DNA of 64,000 nucleotides, from assembly GCF_009730915.1 (NCBI RefSeq), contig NC_052474.1, positions 22,092,613 to 22,156,612 on the forward strand, read 5' to 3'. Positions 23,508 through 35,298 of the stretch are shown in pieces. Each line of letters starts with the position of its first letter. The stretch's first letter is position 1. The notes below the pieces were generated by a model that saw only the letters and a list, made by a program, of their open reading frames with translations, ran no database searches and was not told the DNA's origin. Position numbers and translations under genes: made by a program. Source of the stretch: Dioscorea cayenensis subsp. rotundata (lineage: Eukaryota > Streptophyta > Magnoliopsida > Dioscoreales > Dioscoreaceae).

Positions 23508-23725
23508 GGGCTTGCTTGGATGGAGGTATTTAGAGGTAAGGTAAGGGAAGGGTTTTTAAAAACCCATGCTTGGGTAGAGGGTTTTAGGGGAAGGTAAGGG
23601 TTGAGAGGGGCTGATGGAAGTTTTAAAACATCCATTTTTCTGTTATTCTGCACCCCTCCAATTTGGAGGGTTGGGGAGGTTTTGGGTACCATTATTTTTT
23701 TTTATTGATCAAAATGCCCATACTC
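23508..23725 (+). mobile_element. Tourist-like MITE, left-end fragment
   Basis: Begins GGGCTTGCTTGGATGGAGG after TTA at 23505-23507. The interior (CCCCTCCAATTTGGAGGGTT, then CAAAATGCCC) matches the left part of the complete MITE at 42149-42720. No right terminus follows, so it is truncated. Confidence 0.7.
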
Positions 23726-24174
23726 ATTTACAAAAATTCCCAGATATTTCGGAAAATTCAGCGAAATTTTCCATCTAGTTAGTTGTATATGTTTGTCTTG
23801 CTTGAATGATTTTGTTTTTGTTTTTGTTTTTGTTTGTTTGTTTGTTTTTTCGTTTTTAATGTGAAAGTGATGTGGGACAGCAGGCCGGAAAGAAGTGGAT
23901 TTAAGTTGAAGATAGGTTCATAGCGTCACACTAGCAAGGCTTTAGAAATCACTTTTAAAATTCATAGGCATTAGACCTAGGCTTGGTTTGCATCATATAA
24001 AACCAGAAAAAGAAGATGATTTTCTAGAAAATTGTTGCACTTACAAATTTCATTGTTATCTCATGCATTTAGCTAAATATCATGCATTTTTCCTAGTTTT
24101 CATAGTGATTTCCCCTCTCTTTTTGTACAAACTACTCTCTCTAGTTGTTTTGATTTCAGAAAGCAAGAATTAGT

Positions 24175-25176
24175 TGAGAAACCCTGGAGACTGGGAAGAA
24201 ACACAACCTATTTGTGGTCTGTGAGAAGTACTTGTGGTCTGTAAAGTGACTGGAGCCCAACTTCGATCTTTGGCTATAAAAGGACCAGAAAATGGGCTTT
24301 AGGTCAAGAAGAAAGTAGGGACCAAGGAGCTGGCGGCTGGAAAAAGAAAGAAAGGAGATTTTGAAGGCTGAAGAAGAAGAAGAGAAGGGCTGGGAGACTG
24401 AAGATCGGATCCTTGTAGCCAATATAGGGAGTCTTCTAAGCCCTGTTGTGCTGTGTCTGGCATACTCTTGTTCTTCCTATTTTCACTTTGTAACTGAGAC
24501 AATGTGTGTGTAGAACTCTTCTTAGGTTTGGGATTAACCCAAGGTAGTATTTGTGTGATGTGTTGATACATTTTGTATGGATCTTTTATGCTTAAAGGTA
24601 GATTTCTTGAGTTGATTTCTAATTTGAGTACACAGCTTGTAATTGTGAAAGCATTACTTGCCTACCTTAGAGATCTAGGTTAACTGAAATGGTAACCTGG
24701 GTCTTGGAACCTCATTAATCACCCTGAACTTACTGAAAGGTAATTCTTGAGGGTCTTTTGCTTAATCACCGTGCTTATTCAGGTTTTGAAAGGGCTTATC
24801 TACCACGAAAGTGGGAGATGGCCCTACCAAGACCTAATTTGTTATCTCTTGAAAGAGAGTGACAAGTAGCTTAGGATTAATGCCTTTCAAGAGATCTATC
24901 CACATCTAGTCTAGATCCAACACATTATTCATATTACACCTTGTGGTGGGTTCCCAAACCTAAGTCTATTTTAACTTGAAGTGTAGTCTACAACCCTGTG
25001 TTTCTGCAGCCTTGATTGTGTTTTATTCCCTGCTTCTTGTTGTTCCCAATTCCCACCCTTTTTTTCATTGTCTAGATAACCCCTTGTTGCAATAGGTTGG
25101 TAATCATACTTGGTCCTCGTGGGATCGATACTTATTTACCACTTGGCAAAACCGTGCACTTACTGTTGTGCAAACA
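24175..25176 (+). mobile_element. LTR fragment or solo LTR, Ty3/gypsy Tat/Athila-like
   Basis: The segment contains a TATA box (CTATAAAAGG at 24274-24283) with a long leader-like transcribed region. Its right edge, TCGTGGGATCGATACTTATT then ACCACTTGGC and TGCACTTACTGTTGTGCAAAC, is typical of the 3' part of Athila/Tat LTRs. No primer-binding site or coding region adjoins. The left terminus is uncertain and could reach about 23,869 (TGATGTGGGACAG). Confidence 0.45.
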
Positions 25177-25387
25177 AAAATATTCATTGCTTTTTTTCTT
25201 TCAGTAGTTCTCTATTTATAGACTTGTAGTATATGAACTAAAAAACCAAGACTTATAAATTCTCACAAGAACCGAAGGGATGCACATATTAACCATGTTT
25301 AACACTTAACAAAAAAAAGAAATAAGAGACCAAAGCCTATATTATAGTCAAGTGCCTCTTTAGTTTCCAGTCAAAAGTATAGACAAG

Positions 25388-26295
25388 ATCACATAAATGC
25401 ATGTCAATTTCTCATGTTTGATGTTTTTTTTATTTCTGGTTGGGTGCGCAACTATTTTTTAAATTCCAAACACTGTATTTCCTAATTTAATCTTTGAAGC
25501 TCCAATTGTTTTAGGACGAGGGGGCACTCAGAAACCCGACAGTGTTCTTTAAGATCTGATCCGCTAACAGCCGGTGAACCATATCGTAATGATTTTTAAG
25601 ATCCGATACCGCTCTTGAACATCCGATACACTAGTGGTCAGTTGCGGATTCGATCTGCTAACAACCTACGTAAATTTACTGGTTTATGTTAAGTATTTTT
25701 TAATTAGATTTTACTTGATGATTTATTAGATATGATGTATTATTACGCAAATCTAATCCGCTAATGGCTAGTGGATGCTCAATAATTTACCATCCACAGG
25801 TTGATAAGTGAAAATTAAGGTCTGATTTTGTTAAGGGATGATGTTTTAGATCTGATAGTGTTCTAACAAATCCGATCCATTAACCTCCTGTGGATGATAT
25901 ATATATATATATATAATTATATAAATCCCAAATAATTAATCATAATAGTAATACTAATGCTAATGCATAACAAATAAAGCTAATGATGGTAAATTTCATG
26001 GATCATGATTATTTTTTTAGATCCGATATTATTAAGCAGATCCAATCCGCTGATGGTCAGTCAGTAGCTGATAATACCCTCATTGCATATCGCGGTAGTA
26101 TTCTACTTCTCTTTCTCGGGTTTTCCATTGTGCGGGAGCGTTGATCGTTGGAACCCTAAATGGCGCCAAAACTTGGGTGTTCTTGGTGAGAATACGAGTG
26201 ATGCAGGTGTATTGGATCAAGAGAAGTTTATGACTTAAGACTTGGGAGGGGGAGTCGCTAGTCGAGCTTCTCTAGATCTTGCTCTCTTTTGTCAT
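25388..26295 (+). repeat. dispersed ~0.9 kb repeat, copy 1 (empty-site version)
   Basis: Closely related to 41197-42773: shared GCACTC(A/G)GA(A/C)ACCCGA, GATCCGATA-type words, ATCATGATTATTTTTTT and TCGAGCTTCTCTAGAT. Copy 1 lacks the SINE and the MITE found in copy 2. The segment near 26,150 (CCTAAATGGCGCCAAAACTT) resembles an LTR/primer-binding-site junction, so this may be an LTR relic, but no TG...CA ends are clear. Confidence 0.7.
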
Positions 26296-26961
26296 CTCTG
26301 CAGCCCTTTATCTTCAGGTATGAGCTGATAATCTAATGATTGGAGGCAATTCTTTGATGAAACGGTGATTATGCAATGAGTTTCTGTGGCATATGATGAT
26401 TACTGTTGGTAAGAAGTTGAAATTTAGTCACAAATCAATGAATATAGGACAAAGATGGTGGTGACGGGTGGCAAGCCTTGAGTGAGGGGTGAAACTAGAA
26501 AGAGTTAAAATTAGTAGCACTATTAAGGGGCTTTTGTAGGATTTTCTACACTAAACTCCTCATAAATTTTGATTTTGCACAGAATGTCTTATCAAATACT
26601 TGTAACATCAGCTTATGTGTGCTTTGTTGCATTTTCTATTTATTTGGTTGATATAAGATTTTAGTTTGTTACTTTGATGTTATTGCAGCCATATCGATTT
26701 TGTATTTTCATATGTGACTATGAATCTCTTACATCCTTGCTTGTAATAGATGTTTGTCTGTTATATGACACATGATTGTCCTGAAGGTTTTTGCTATAAT
26801 TTAATGATTGATTACTAGAAGGGATTATTACATTAACATATAGATTCTTGGGATGAATATTAAGCTTAAGATTATTGCTATAACATTTTGCTATTAATGG
26901 TTGGTGCTTGTTTGTATGCTGATGATGGAATTATAAGCTTGGGATGAATATTTATGTTACC

Positions 26962-27420
26962 AAGCTTTCCCAACTAATGATGCTAGAACCGTGGTAAAAT
27001 TCCTGAAGAGGTGGTTTACTTGATTTGGGACCCCAAGAAATACCATTAGTGATCGAGGGACCGTTTTTGCAACACACAACTTGCAAAAGTATTGAAGCAC
27101 TATGGAGTGCATCATCGTCTTGCCACTCCTTACCACCCGCAAACGAGTGGACAAGTAGAAGTCACGAATAGAGAGCTTAAGAGAATCTTGACAAAGTCTA
27201 TGGAACAAGGCAAGTGGGATTGGTCGGAAAGTTTGGATGACACACTCTGGACTCATAGGACGGCATACAAGACTCCAATAGGGACCACTTCCTATAACTC
27301 GGTGTATTGAAAATCTTGTCATTTACCTGTAGAGCTTGAGCATAATGAGTTTTTCCTGACTTGTGCTGTAGGGATTTGAGCTTAAACAATTTAACAGGGC
27401 TGTTACCGAGCTCTCTATTC
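26962..27420 (+). mobile_element. Ty3/gypsy (Athila/Tat-type) integrase fragment
   Basis: The frame reads FPTNDARTVVKFLKRWFT, stop, FGTPRNTISDRGTVF, then ATPYHPQTSGQVEV and RTAYKTPIGTTSYNSVY, continuing past a stop as CHLPVELEH. This is the DDE integrase core (second Asp in ISDRG, Glu in QVEV) and adjoining region of Ty3/gypsy elements. The nonsense codon between FT and FGTPR is TGA where the family has Arg, consistent with CGA to TGA. No other pol domains or LTRs adjoin, so it is an isolated dead fragment. Confidence 0.88.
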
Positions 27421-27549
27421 AATTTGACATCTCTTAGTCACTTGTAAGATGGATTATTTTCATTTTCTCACCATGCTCACATTGTAGTTGATGAATGTGT
27501 CCAAGATGTCTCTTTAATTGAATGGATTTTCGCATGTCTTAAGCAGATT

Positions 27550-30500
27550 TCTTGGGAATAATAGCCTGTCCAGTAGCCTGCCTGCTCAAAAGAGCTCATC
27601 TCTTCTCAACATGTATGCTTATTTTATCCATTTAGTTAGTGGCTTACTTCAACTGTGTTCATGATTTATGAGATCCTGCTATTTTTTTATAACATTAATT
27701 AGTTGTTTGCACTTGAATGGATTTTAATCAAGCTCAGCTTGGAGCTGTTTGATGCTTAATTGTCATAGATTTCTCTTTCTTTAATTACTTAGATCTCTCA
27801 GTGCAGATTATTTCTCTTTCCATGCAGGGATTTATCCTACTATCAATTTTCAGGAAGCTTTCCTTCTTGGGCTAGCCAGCAAAATCTACATCTCTATGCT
27901 CAAATAATGGAATGTCTCTTTAATGATCTTCTTAATGTCTTGGAATTTGGAAACAAAGCCATAAAGTAAAAAATAAAATACTAATAAAAAATTAATCCAA
28001 TTTATTCTCTGAGACTTCAGCAGATATTGATTGCTGATTTTTGAGGTTCCTTGCTCATGCTTATTGTTTTGCATCTTAAATAATGAATTTAAGTTGCTAT
28101 ACTGTTTGGTGATTTTGATAGAAAGCATTCTGCTTTGACTTATAAATTTTTTATCTGCTCTGCTTATGGCAGAAACTTGGTGGCCAATAACTTTGTGATA
28201 GATAATAATTTCAATATCAGGTGATCAACAATTTATTATCCTGACAACAGTACTATATCCTGACAAATTTTGTGATTGTTTTCTGGATGAGCAGCACTCT
28301 TCCACAAGGCTTAAATTGGCTTCAACAAGATGTACCATGCAATCAAGGTTCCCCCATCCGTAAGATGCATGGTAAATTTTACTCAAGTGTGTTTTTGTCA
28401 ATTTCTCTGGATAGCAGCTTTAAAAAGAAATATATATATATATATATTCATATATCAATCAGGCAAGAATGGGGATAGAGTTCTATTCTTAGGAGTTCTC
28501 TGTTGTCTTTACAGATTATTCTTTTGCAATAAAATGTGGTGGCAATCAGAACCTAAAGGCTTCTGATGGAGTTCTCTATGAAATGGACAATGCGGACCTC
28601 ACCACGTCATCATACTTTGTGGCTGAACCAAACAAGTGGGCTGTCAGCAGTGTTGGCTGGTTTGCAGATGCTTCAAATTTTAGCTATAGAATCAGCAGTC
28701 GATCTCAATTCCAGAATACTCTCGATTCAGAACTATTTCAGACTGCAAGGATATCACCTTCGTCACTTAGATACTATGGACTTGGTCATGAGAATGGTAA
28801 CTACAGAATAAAACTTCAATTTGCTGAGATTTTTTTCCCTGGATTCACCTACTTGGAAAAGTGTGGGACGAAGAGTTTTTAATATTTACATTCAGGTGAG
28901 AATAGCTGAATTTTAGTATCCAACTTATCTGTCATTATATTTGTTGATGAGTCCTTGGCTGCGGCGGTGCATGATGGAAAGCTGACATTAGCGATAGCTA
29001 CTCCCCATTGTGCACATTCTTAAAAAAATGAGTATACGGTGATACATGATACCAAGGTCCTGAAAGTTTTTAATTTGTGATTTTATTAACATCGCTGATT
29101 AACTGAGGAATATTGGTGTGTAATGATTCATCTCACTTTTAAGAAATAATTTCTGATTTTGATCTATTTAAACAGTTAAATTCTAGACTGGCACATATTT
29201 TTGTTTCAGGGAGAACTTGAAGAGGACTTCGACATAACAAAGGAGGCTGGTGGGGTCTCAAATACAGCAGTTATAAAGGAGTTCATAGCACCAGTAATTA
29301 ATATTTTCCTGGAAATACATTTCTTTTGGGCTGGAAGGGGCACCTGTTGTATACCTACTCAAGGCTACTATGGGGTGTCTGTTTCAGCGATCAGTGTATC
29401 CCTTTATGGTATGATAAAATGCATGTTTAAGTTGAGACCTATGACAAGTTTACACTTACTGTTCAAATTACTTCCCAGATTTCACTCCAAATGTAAGTAA
29501 TCCAGCAGCAATTACTTCATAGAAGAACAATACTGAACTGATTGCCAGTCTTGCAGCCACAGTTGTACTTTTAAGTCTATTGGCAATTATTGGAGTCTCT
29601 ACTGGGGACTTTAATTTTGATTATAAACTTGGTGAGGGAGGCTTTGGATCTGTGTTTAAGGTCAGTTAATTGTTGCTAATTCTCTAAAAGCATGTACAGA
29701 CTTTTTCTTTCTTTTACTTGGAGAAAAAAGAAAGTGTATCTGAAGACATTGGTAAAAAGCATAATATGCAGCATCATTATGTGTGGATTATCCATTAATA
29801 ATTCTGTTAATACTTAACAAATTGTCAGTTAAGTGCAAATGTAAAGCTGTTGAAACAAATTCATTAAACATAATTATGCAGGGAAAGCTTAATGATGGGA
29901 GAGTAGTGGCAGTGAAGCAATTATCAGAAGCATCTCGCCATATAAAACGCCAGTTTATAACAGATTGCAACTATATCAGGAATTCAACACAGAAACCTTG
30001 TGAACCTCAATGGCTGCTGCATTGAGGGAAACAGGAGCCTCTTGGTTTACAAGTATCTAGAGAATGGGAGCCTTGATCAGGCAATCTTTGGTAATGCTTT
30101 AATCGATCTTGATTAGAACATAGTAAATTTGCAAAATCAGTGTTTCTCAGTTTGTATCTATCAATAAGGTATTCTACCATGTAAACCAAACATATTATCT
30201 GGGTTGGATTCAACCCAAAACTTTAAGCTGGTTGGATGGGAGACCAAGCTTATAAATTCAAATCTATAATTTCTAAATCAGTACTCTAATGCAGCTTCTT
30301 GATATGTGCTAGCCTATTTTAATTAGCCACTAGACAAACTCATCAATACGTGTGCTTGTGTCATTGCAGAGAAGAAGATATTTCTTGATTGGCCTGTTTG
30401 GTTTTAAATCTGTTTGGGAGCTGCAACAGGTTTAGCATATCTACATGAGGAATCAAGAATGCGCATTGCGCACAGAGATGTCAAGGCAAAAGCAATATTC

Positions 30501-30598
30501 TGCTTGATGCTGATCTCTACCCAAAGATATCAGATTTTGGTTTGGTCCAACTTTTATGACGGCAAAGACTCACATCAGTACAAAAGTTGCTGGTACAA
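27550..30598 (+). pseudogene. LRR receptor-like kinase pseudogene (LRR-VIII-2, malectin-domain type)
   Basis: Exons can be followed by homology and splice sites. LRRs lie at about 27,550-27,612 (LGNNSLSSSLPAQKSSSLLN), 27,828-27,889 (DLSYYQFSGSFPSW) and 28,173-28,220 (NLVANNFVID). The pre-malectin hinge is 28,294-28,360. The malectin-like extracellular domain spans 28,515-28,895 and 29,210 to about 29,395 (LEIHFFWAGRGTCCIPTQG). 29,479-29,660 holds a membrane segment (ELIASLAATVVLLSLLAIIG) fused directly to the kinase glycine loop (KLGEGGFGSVFK). 29,882-30,090 has VAVK, and 30,370-30,598 has HRDVKA and DFG. Defects: one-base frameshift near 28,852, TAG near 29,526, missing juxtamembrane exons, frameshift near 29,965, stop in the last exon, frameshift after HRDVKA, and loss of everything beyond the activation loop. 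The normal protein is a plasma-membrane receptor kinase; this copy cannot make one. Confidence 0.88.
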
Positions 30599-31929
30599 TG
30601 TAAGGGCTATTAGTAGTTTTATTATTTCCATTTATTCACTAAAAACAAAATATTAAATTTCTTTATAATTTTTAGGCTGGGGTGTTGTGAAAGGCATCTC
30701 TTTCCTGTTATTTAGGCGTTTAAAATTCGCAATATTTAATTTTTTTTTCCCGTGTGCTTTCTGTTCTTGAGGGTAAAGTTTTATTGTTACAATAGAGTTG
30801 GAAAATAAGGACTTGTGCCCTTGAACTATTGATTTATTATTTTATATGAGTGGCTTATTTACACGCATGTCTATATTATACCTTTTGTTTGCAACGGAAG
30901 GTCACAACTTCTGAATTCTTTTATAGCACTAAGGGTGTGTTTGGTTCGGAAGTGAGGTACCGAAGTGATAGGTAGTTGAAGTGGTTACTTCAATAGAAGT
31001 GGGGAATTCAGCTGGAGGTGTCTACTTCCATGTGTTTGGTTAAGAGGGAAATTATCACTCAGTGACCACTTCAGGTGTTTGGATGGTGGAAGTGAAAATC
31101 TTGAAAAGGTGACTTCATCAGTTCCGTGTGTTTGGTAACACCGAAGTGGGGTTATGATCACCACTTCGGTGAGAAGGGGGGAGCTTACCCCATATTTGTT
31201 AGGGATGTTATAAATTATTTTAAAATGTTACAATAATTTTTTTTTAAAAAATCGCCCCTTAAATATTTATTTAAATGTTAATTGGTTCATGAATATAAAC
31301 AAAAATTTCATAAATTGGGTTAATTTAACTTTGCAATATTAAAATTTTTTTTTCTTAAACTCTAAATTTAAGTTATTTAACTTTTTTTTTTAATCCAAAA
31401 ATTAAAAGTATGCTATTATAAATATAATAAACATTTCATAAATTGGGTTAATTTAACTTTGCAATATTTACATTATTTGTTTGTTTTTTCCCTTAAACTC
31501 AAAATTAAAGTTATTTAACTTTTTTATTTCCTTAATCCGAAAATTAAAGTTTAAAATGTGTTATCAATATAACAAATTTTACATAAATGGTTGTTGTTGT
31601 ATAGTGAAAATATTATTAAGTGATTCTGCTACTCTTCCGGTTTGTTGCCTTTTGTTTTTTAAAGTTTTTCCTATTGATATAAATGAAAGACCAAGAATTG
31701 AAAAAGCCATAAATAGAACTTTCGAACACCGGTTGTTATGCTTGCATACAAGCAAACACCCACAAAACTTGTATTATTATAACCAAGCAGCCTAAGGGTA
31801 TATAGAGAGCCGCAAATATACACAGTTTGTACATCATTTAGGATCTCCAGCAGATATACACAATCTATACAACGTTTAGGACATACAATTCCATGAGCAT
31901 GACATTATTAACAATCTAAAATACAAGAT

Positions 31930-32860
31930 CAAAGTTTCACTGCAAACATTCAAGTCACTTCTCAACACAGTCAGAGTAACAAAGTCAGACAACAACAACA
32001 GCCAAGCCCTTGTCAACAACATCCACCTCCCGAGAAAGCTTCATCCTTCTCCTTGGCAACACCAACATTTAGGATATACAACTCGGTCAGCATGAAATTC
32101 CAAGTAATCTGCAAAATATATATATATATATATATATCGAAGTTTCGTTGCAAACATTCAAGTCCTTGTCAACACAATCAAAGAACAACAGTGGAAAGAA
32201 CAAAGTGAGACAACAGCAGCAGCCAGATCGATCTCAACAACATCCACCTCCCTGCAAAGATTCGTCCTTCTCCTTGGCAACACCAGCATTTACGATATAC
32301 AACTCCGTCGGCATGAAATTCCAAGTAATCTGCAAAAATAAATAAATAAATAAATAACATAGTTTCGCTGCAAACATTCAAGTCCTTCGGAACACAATCA
32401 GAGAACAACAGTGGAAAGAACAAAGCCAGAGAACATCAAAAGCCAGATCGATCTCAATAACATCCACCTCCCTACAAAGATTCATCCTTCTCCTTGGCAA
32501 CACCAGCATGAAATTCCAAGATATCTGGAAAAAAATATCAAAGTTTCACTGCAAACATTGAACTCATTCTCTACACAGTCAAAGAACAACAGTGGAAATA
32601 ACATGGCTAGAGAACAGCAGCAGCCAAGTCCTTGTGAACAACATCCACCTCCATGAAAAAATTCAGCCTTATCCATGCCAACAACAGCACTTAGGATATA
32701 CAACTCCATCACCATGAAATTCCAAGTTATCTGGAAAAAAATCTCAAAGTTTCATTGCAAACATTGAACTCGTTCTCAACAAAGTCAGAGAACAACGGTG
32801 GAAAGAACATGGCTAGAGAACAACAACAGCCAACTCCTTGTCAACAACCTGCAACTCTGT
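31930..32860. repeat. five-copy ~200 bp tandem array inside Harbinger
   Basis: The word AAGTTTC(A/G)(C/T)TGCAAACATT recurs at about 31,935, 32,141, 32,361, 32,541 and 32,745. Each is followed by an AGAACAACAGTGGAAAGAAC-like block, CATCCACCTCC, CTTCTCCTTGGCAACACCA and ATTCCAAGTAATCTGCAAAA. Unit length varies from 180 to 220 bp, and some units end in (TA)n or (AAAT)n. The open frames on both strands change from unit to unit and are not conserved, so the array is non-coding. It lies on the 3' side of the minus-strand Myb-like gene. Confidence 0.88.
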
Positions 32861-33839
32861 GCAAAAGATTTCAGTAGACTATAAAAGAAATTATGATCAT
32901 ATGATGCATTCACAGAAAAAACAATGGCTTCGAATGCAGATGTTTTAATTGATATGCTACCTTGTCATGAATTTGTACAGCGTGCAGATACATGCCCTTT
33001 CAGTTCCTCAGTTTTGGTGAATGAAAGCAATTCGTGTTTGCTTGGCATGACTCAGGTGGTAGCAATAGCAACAATTAAGCACATTCATTGGCACATGTTC
33101 TTGAAAAAAAAAAGTGAAGGGACCAAATCCTATACAAGGTGGCTGCAATGGTGGCACTCTGTGCCGCCTGATTGCCCCGACACGCTTGTATAAATCAGTT
33201 AAGAAAAAATAATCTCATGGAAACTAGGTTTAAGCGAAAAAAGTAAAATACTTACGAAACCTTACAATTGAAATAATGCATAAAAACAACAATGTAACGC
33301 TACCTTCACACTCAAGCAAATCAGATGCGCAATGGCTGCAAAAGATTGGCATCGAAGTGCCCCTTAATTTTGCCCCGCCAGTGCTCCAATTTAAACTTTT
33401 GTGTCATATTAGAGAACAGTGCCTCAGTGCAATGTCACAAATTGCCTTTCATCATTGCCATCCTACATTACCTGAAATCTAATCCACAAAAACAAACAAA
33501 AAAAAAAAACAAACGAAAGCCATGTTAGTGTGAAACAAACATATATTCAAACCATGCAGAGCAACATAAAGATAAGCATGTCCAGACAAAACATGAAAGT
33601 AAAAAGACAAAACATGAAATGCTTGAACGGATGCAACCACAACAAGGTGTCCGATGCAATGTTCACTCATCACAAAACATGAGGCAGTCCTGATGCATGC
33701 AATGCACAACCATGCAGTAAAATAATTAGTTACTAGAAGCAGGGATCAGTCAAGTGAGTCCGAAGCAGTAGGTGCTGGAATCAAACCATCCTGGATAAAA
33801 AAGTTTCTATCCAATCCTACCTCAGATCCATGTCCTTCA

Positions 33840-34761
33840 CTATAAATCCTCTTGCCTCAATCTCACAGAACGCAGAAAATCAAACACCTGAACAAGTTCC
33901 TTCTTTTCAAAACCATCAACCTCCATAACCTTCGCATGCAAGCTCTCTGTCCAGTGTGTGGGGTTTTTAATGGCAGATGCCATTTCTCCCACCACAACAA
34001 TGAGATCACCCATCATTGAAGGATTTTTCGAACCCCTACTTGAACATTGTGGCATTGGTGCAGATGAGGTTGCAGGGCTGCTCACAATGGGTGGGGCAGA
34101 GTTCGGATCGGCATCATCATCAATTGGTTGTTCTATTGGTTCTTCATCAAAGTTGTTATTGTTGCCTTCATGTTCAGAGTTATCCCCCAAATCAGTGAAC
34201 ACAGATGTCGTATACACGCCAGTTGCATTGTCCTCGCCACATATAACCCGCAATGCCTCATAATGCTCAATTGGTTTGTTTATGAAAGCCTTCGCTGCCG
34301 GGTGTGCCTATATTACAGTGCCATACACAACAGGGTACATATATAATCATGCTCCTATCATACTAATATCACAAGTAAAGTCGGGTCATGTTATCTCGAT
34401 GTAGGTTAAGGCAACCACGGGATCAAGGGTGATAGTCTTCGTGGCATCATCCCAACCGGCACCACTGAGATCTCTCACTTTTTTTTATCTCCGTGTACCG
34501 TGATTTCAAAGTTTGATAATGATTTTCAACGTTCTCTGCACTGAATTCAGTATTGAACCTAGAATTGACAGCGACAACAACAAAGACAAATGCTGCTCTT
34601 TTGAATGATTTGTCACATTTCAGCCATTTTCATATTTGTTCCTGTAGAAGTGGGATCAAGAAGCTATCGTATTCAGCCTTCCATCGCTTATTAGGGGTAC
34701 CGTGCTTGCTGCCAGAAGCCTTTGATGACGACCTCTCCGTTGCACGCTCAATGCCCTCCAT
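33840..34761 (-). pseudogene. Harbinger Myb/SANT-like DNA-binding protein, disabled
   Basis: On the minus strand an ATG at 34761 opens MEGIERATERSSSKASGSKH, leading into a Myb/SANT-like domain (RWKAEYDSFLIPLL, then NVENHYQTLKSRYTEIKK). After a short intron (about 34,308-34,400) come AHPAAKAFINKPIEHYEALR and VICGEDNATG, the hallmark linker of Harbinger ORF1 proteins, an acidic and asparagine-rich stretch, and a terminal helix (HAKVMEVDGFEKKELVQVFD). In known Harbinger elements this protein binds DNA and helps the transposase reach the nucleus and the element ends. Defects: one in-frame stop after LLQEQI, a one-base slip in an A run before the tryptophan-rich part, and a poor splice donor (GAG|ATAACA). 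It is the partner of the transposase at 35299-36641. Confidence 0.88.
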
Positions 34762-35298
34762 CGTAGCTGGAATTCTATTGGAAAATTATAACTATGTAAG
34801 ATTCTTAAATCTATCTGGTGTAAACTGCTGCTTGTGCAGAACCATACACATCAATATCTCATATCATGATATCGAATGAATTATGTAAAAAACTTATGAA
34901 ATAAGATATTCATGGGAAAACAAAAGAAACTACTGCGTCATTATAAAGACAAGTGAATCATGAAAAAAGAAAACAAACTATGACACTGTTAAGCATTAAA
35001 ACAACAGAAGACAGAATGATACGAACATACAATGGAATTAGGATCCCAGAGAACAAGTGAATTAATGACAAAGAAAATACTATGAAGCTGTAAAAGCATC
35101 AAAAATGGAACTAACAAGGGAAACATGAAAATAATCGGCAGGTGAAGATAAACACTTAAAGAACTGAAGACGAAAACATGTAGTCCAGACATGATAGTCT
35201 AACGAAGCAAACCCATGCAGGAAAAAATGCAGGTAAAACAAACAAGCAATCGTAAAGATGTTTGCAAGACTACAGCTAACAAGGCAAGCTTTTTATAA

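Noticed and set aside
23869..24170. Left extension of the Athila/Tat-like LTR to the TGATGTGGGACAG sequence
   Set aside because: No matching right terminus or target duplication could be paired with it, so I kept the shorter, better supported interval.
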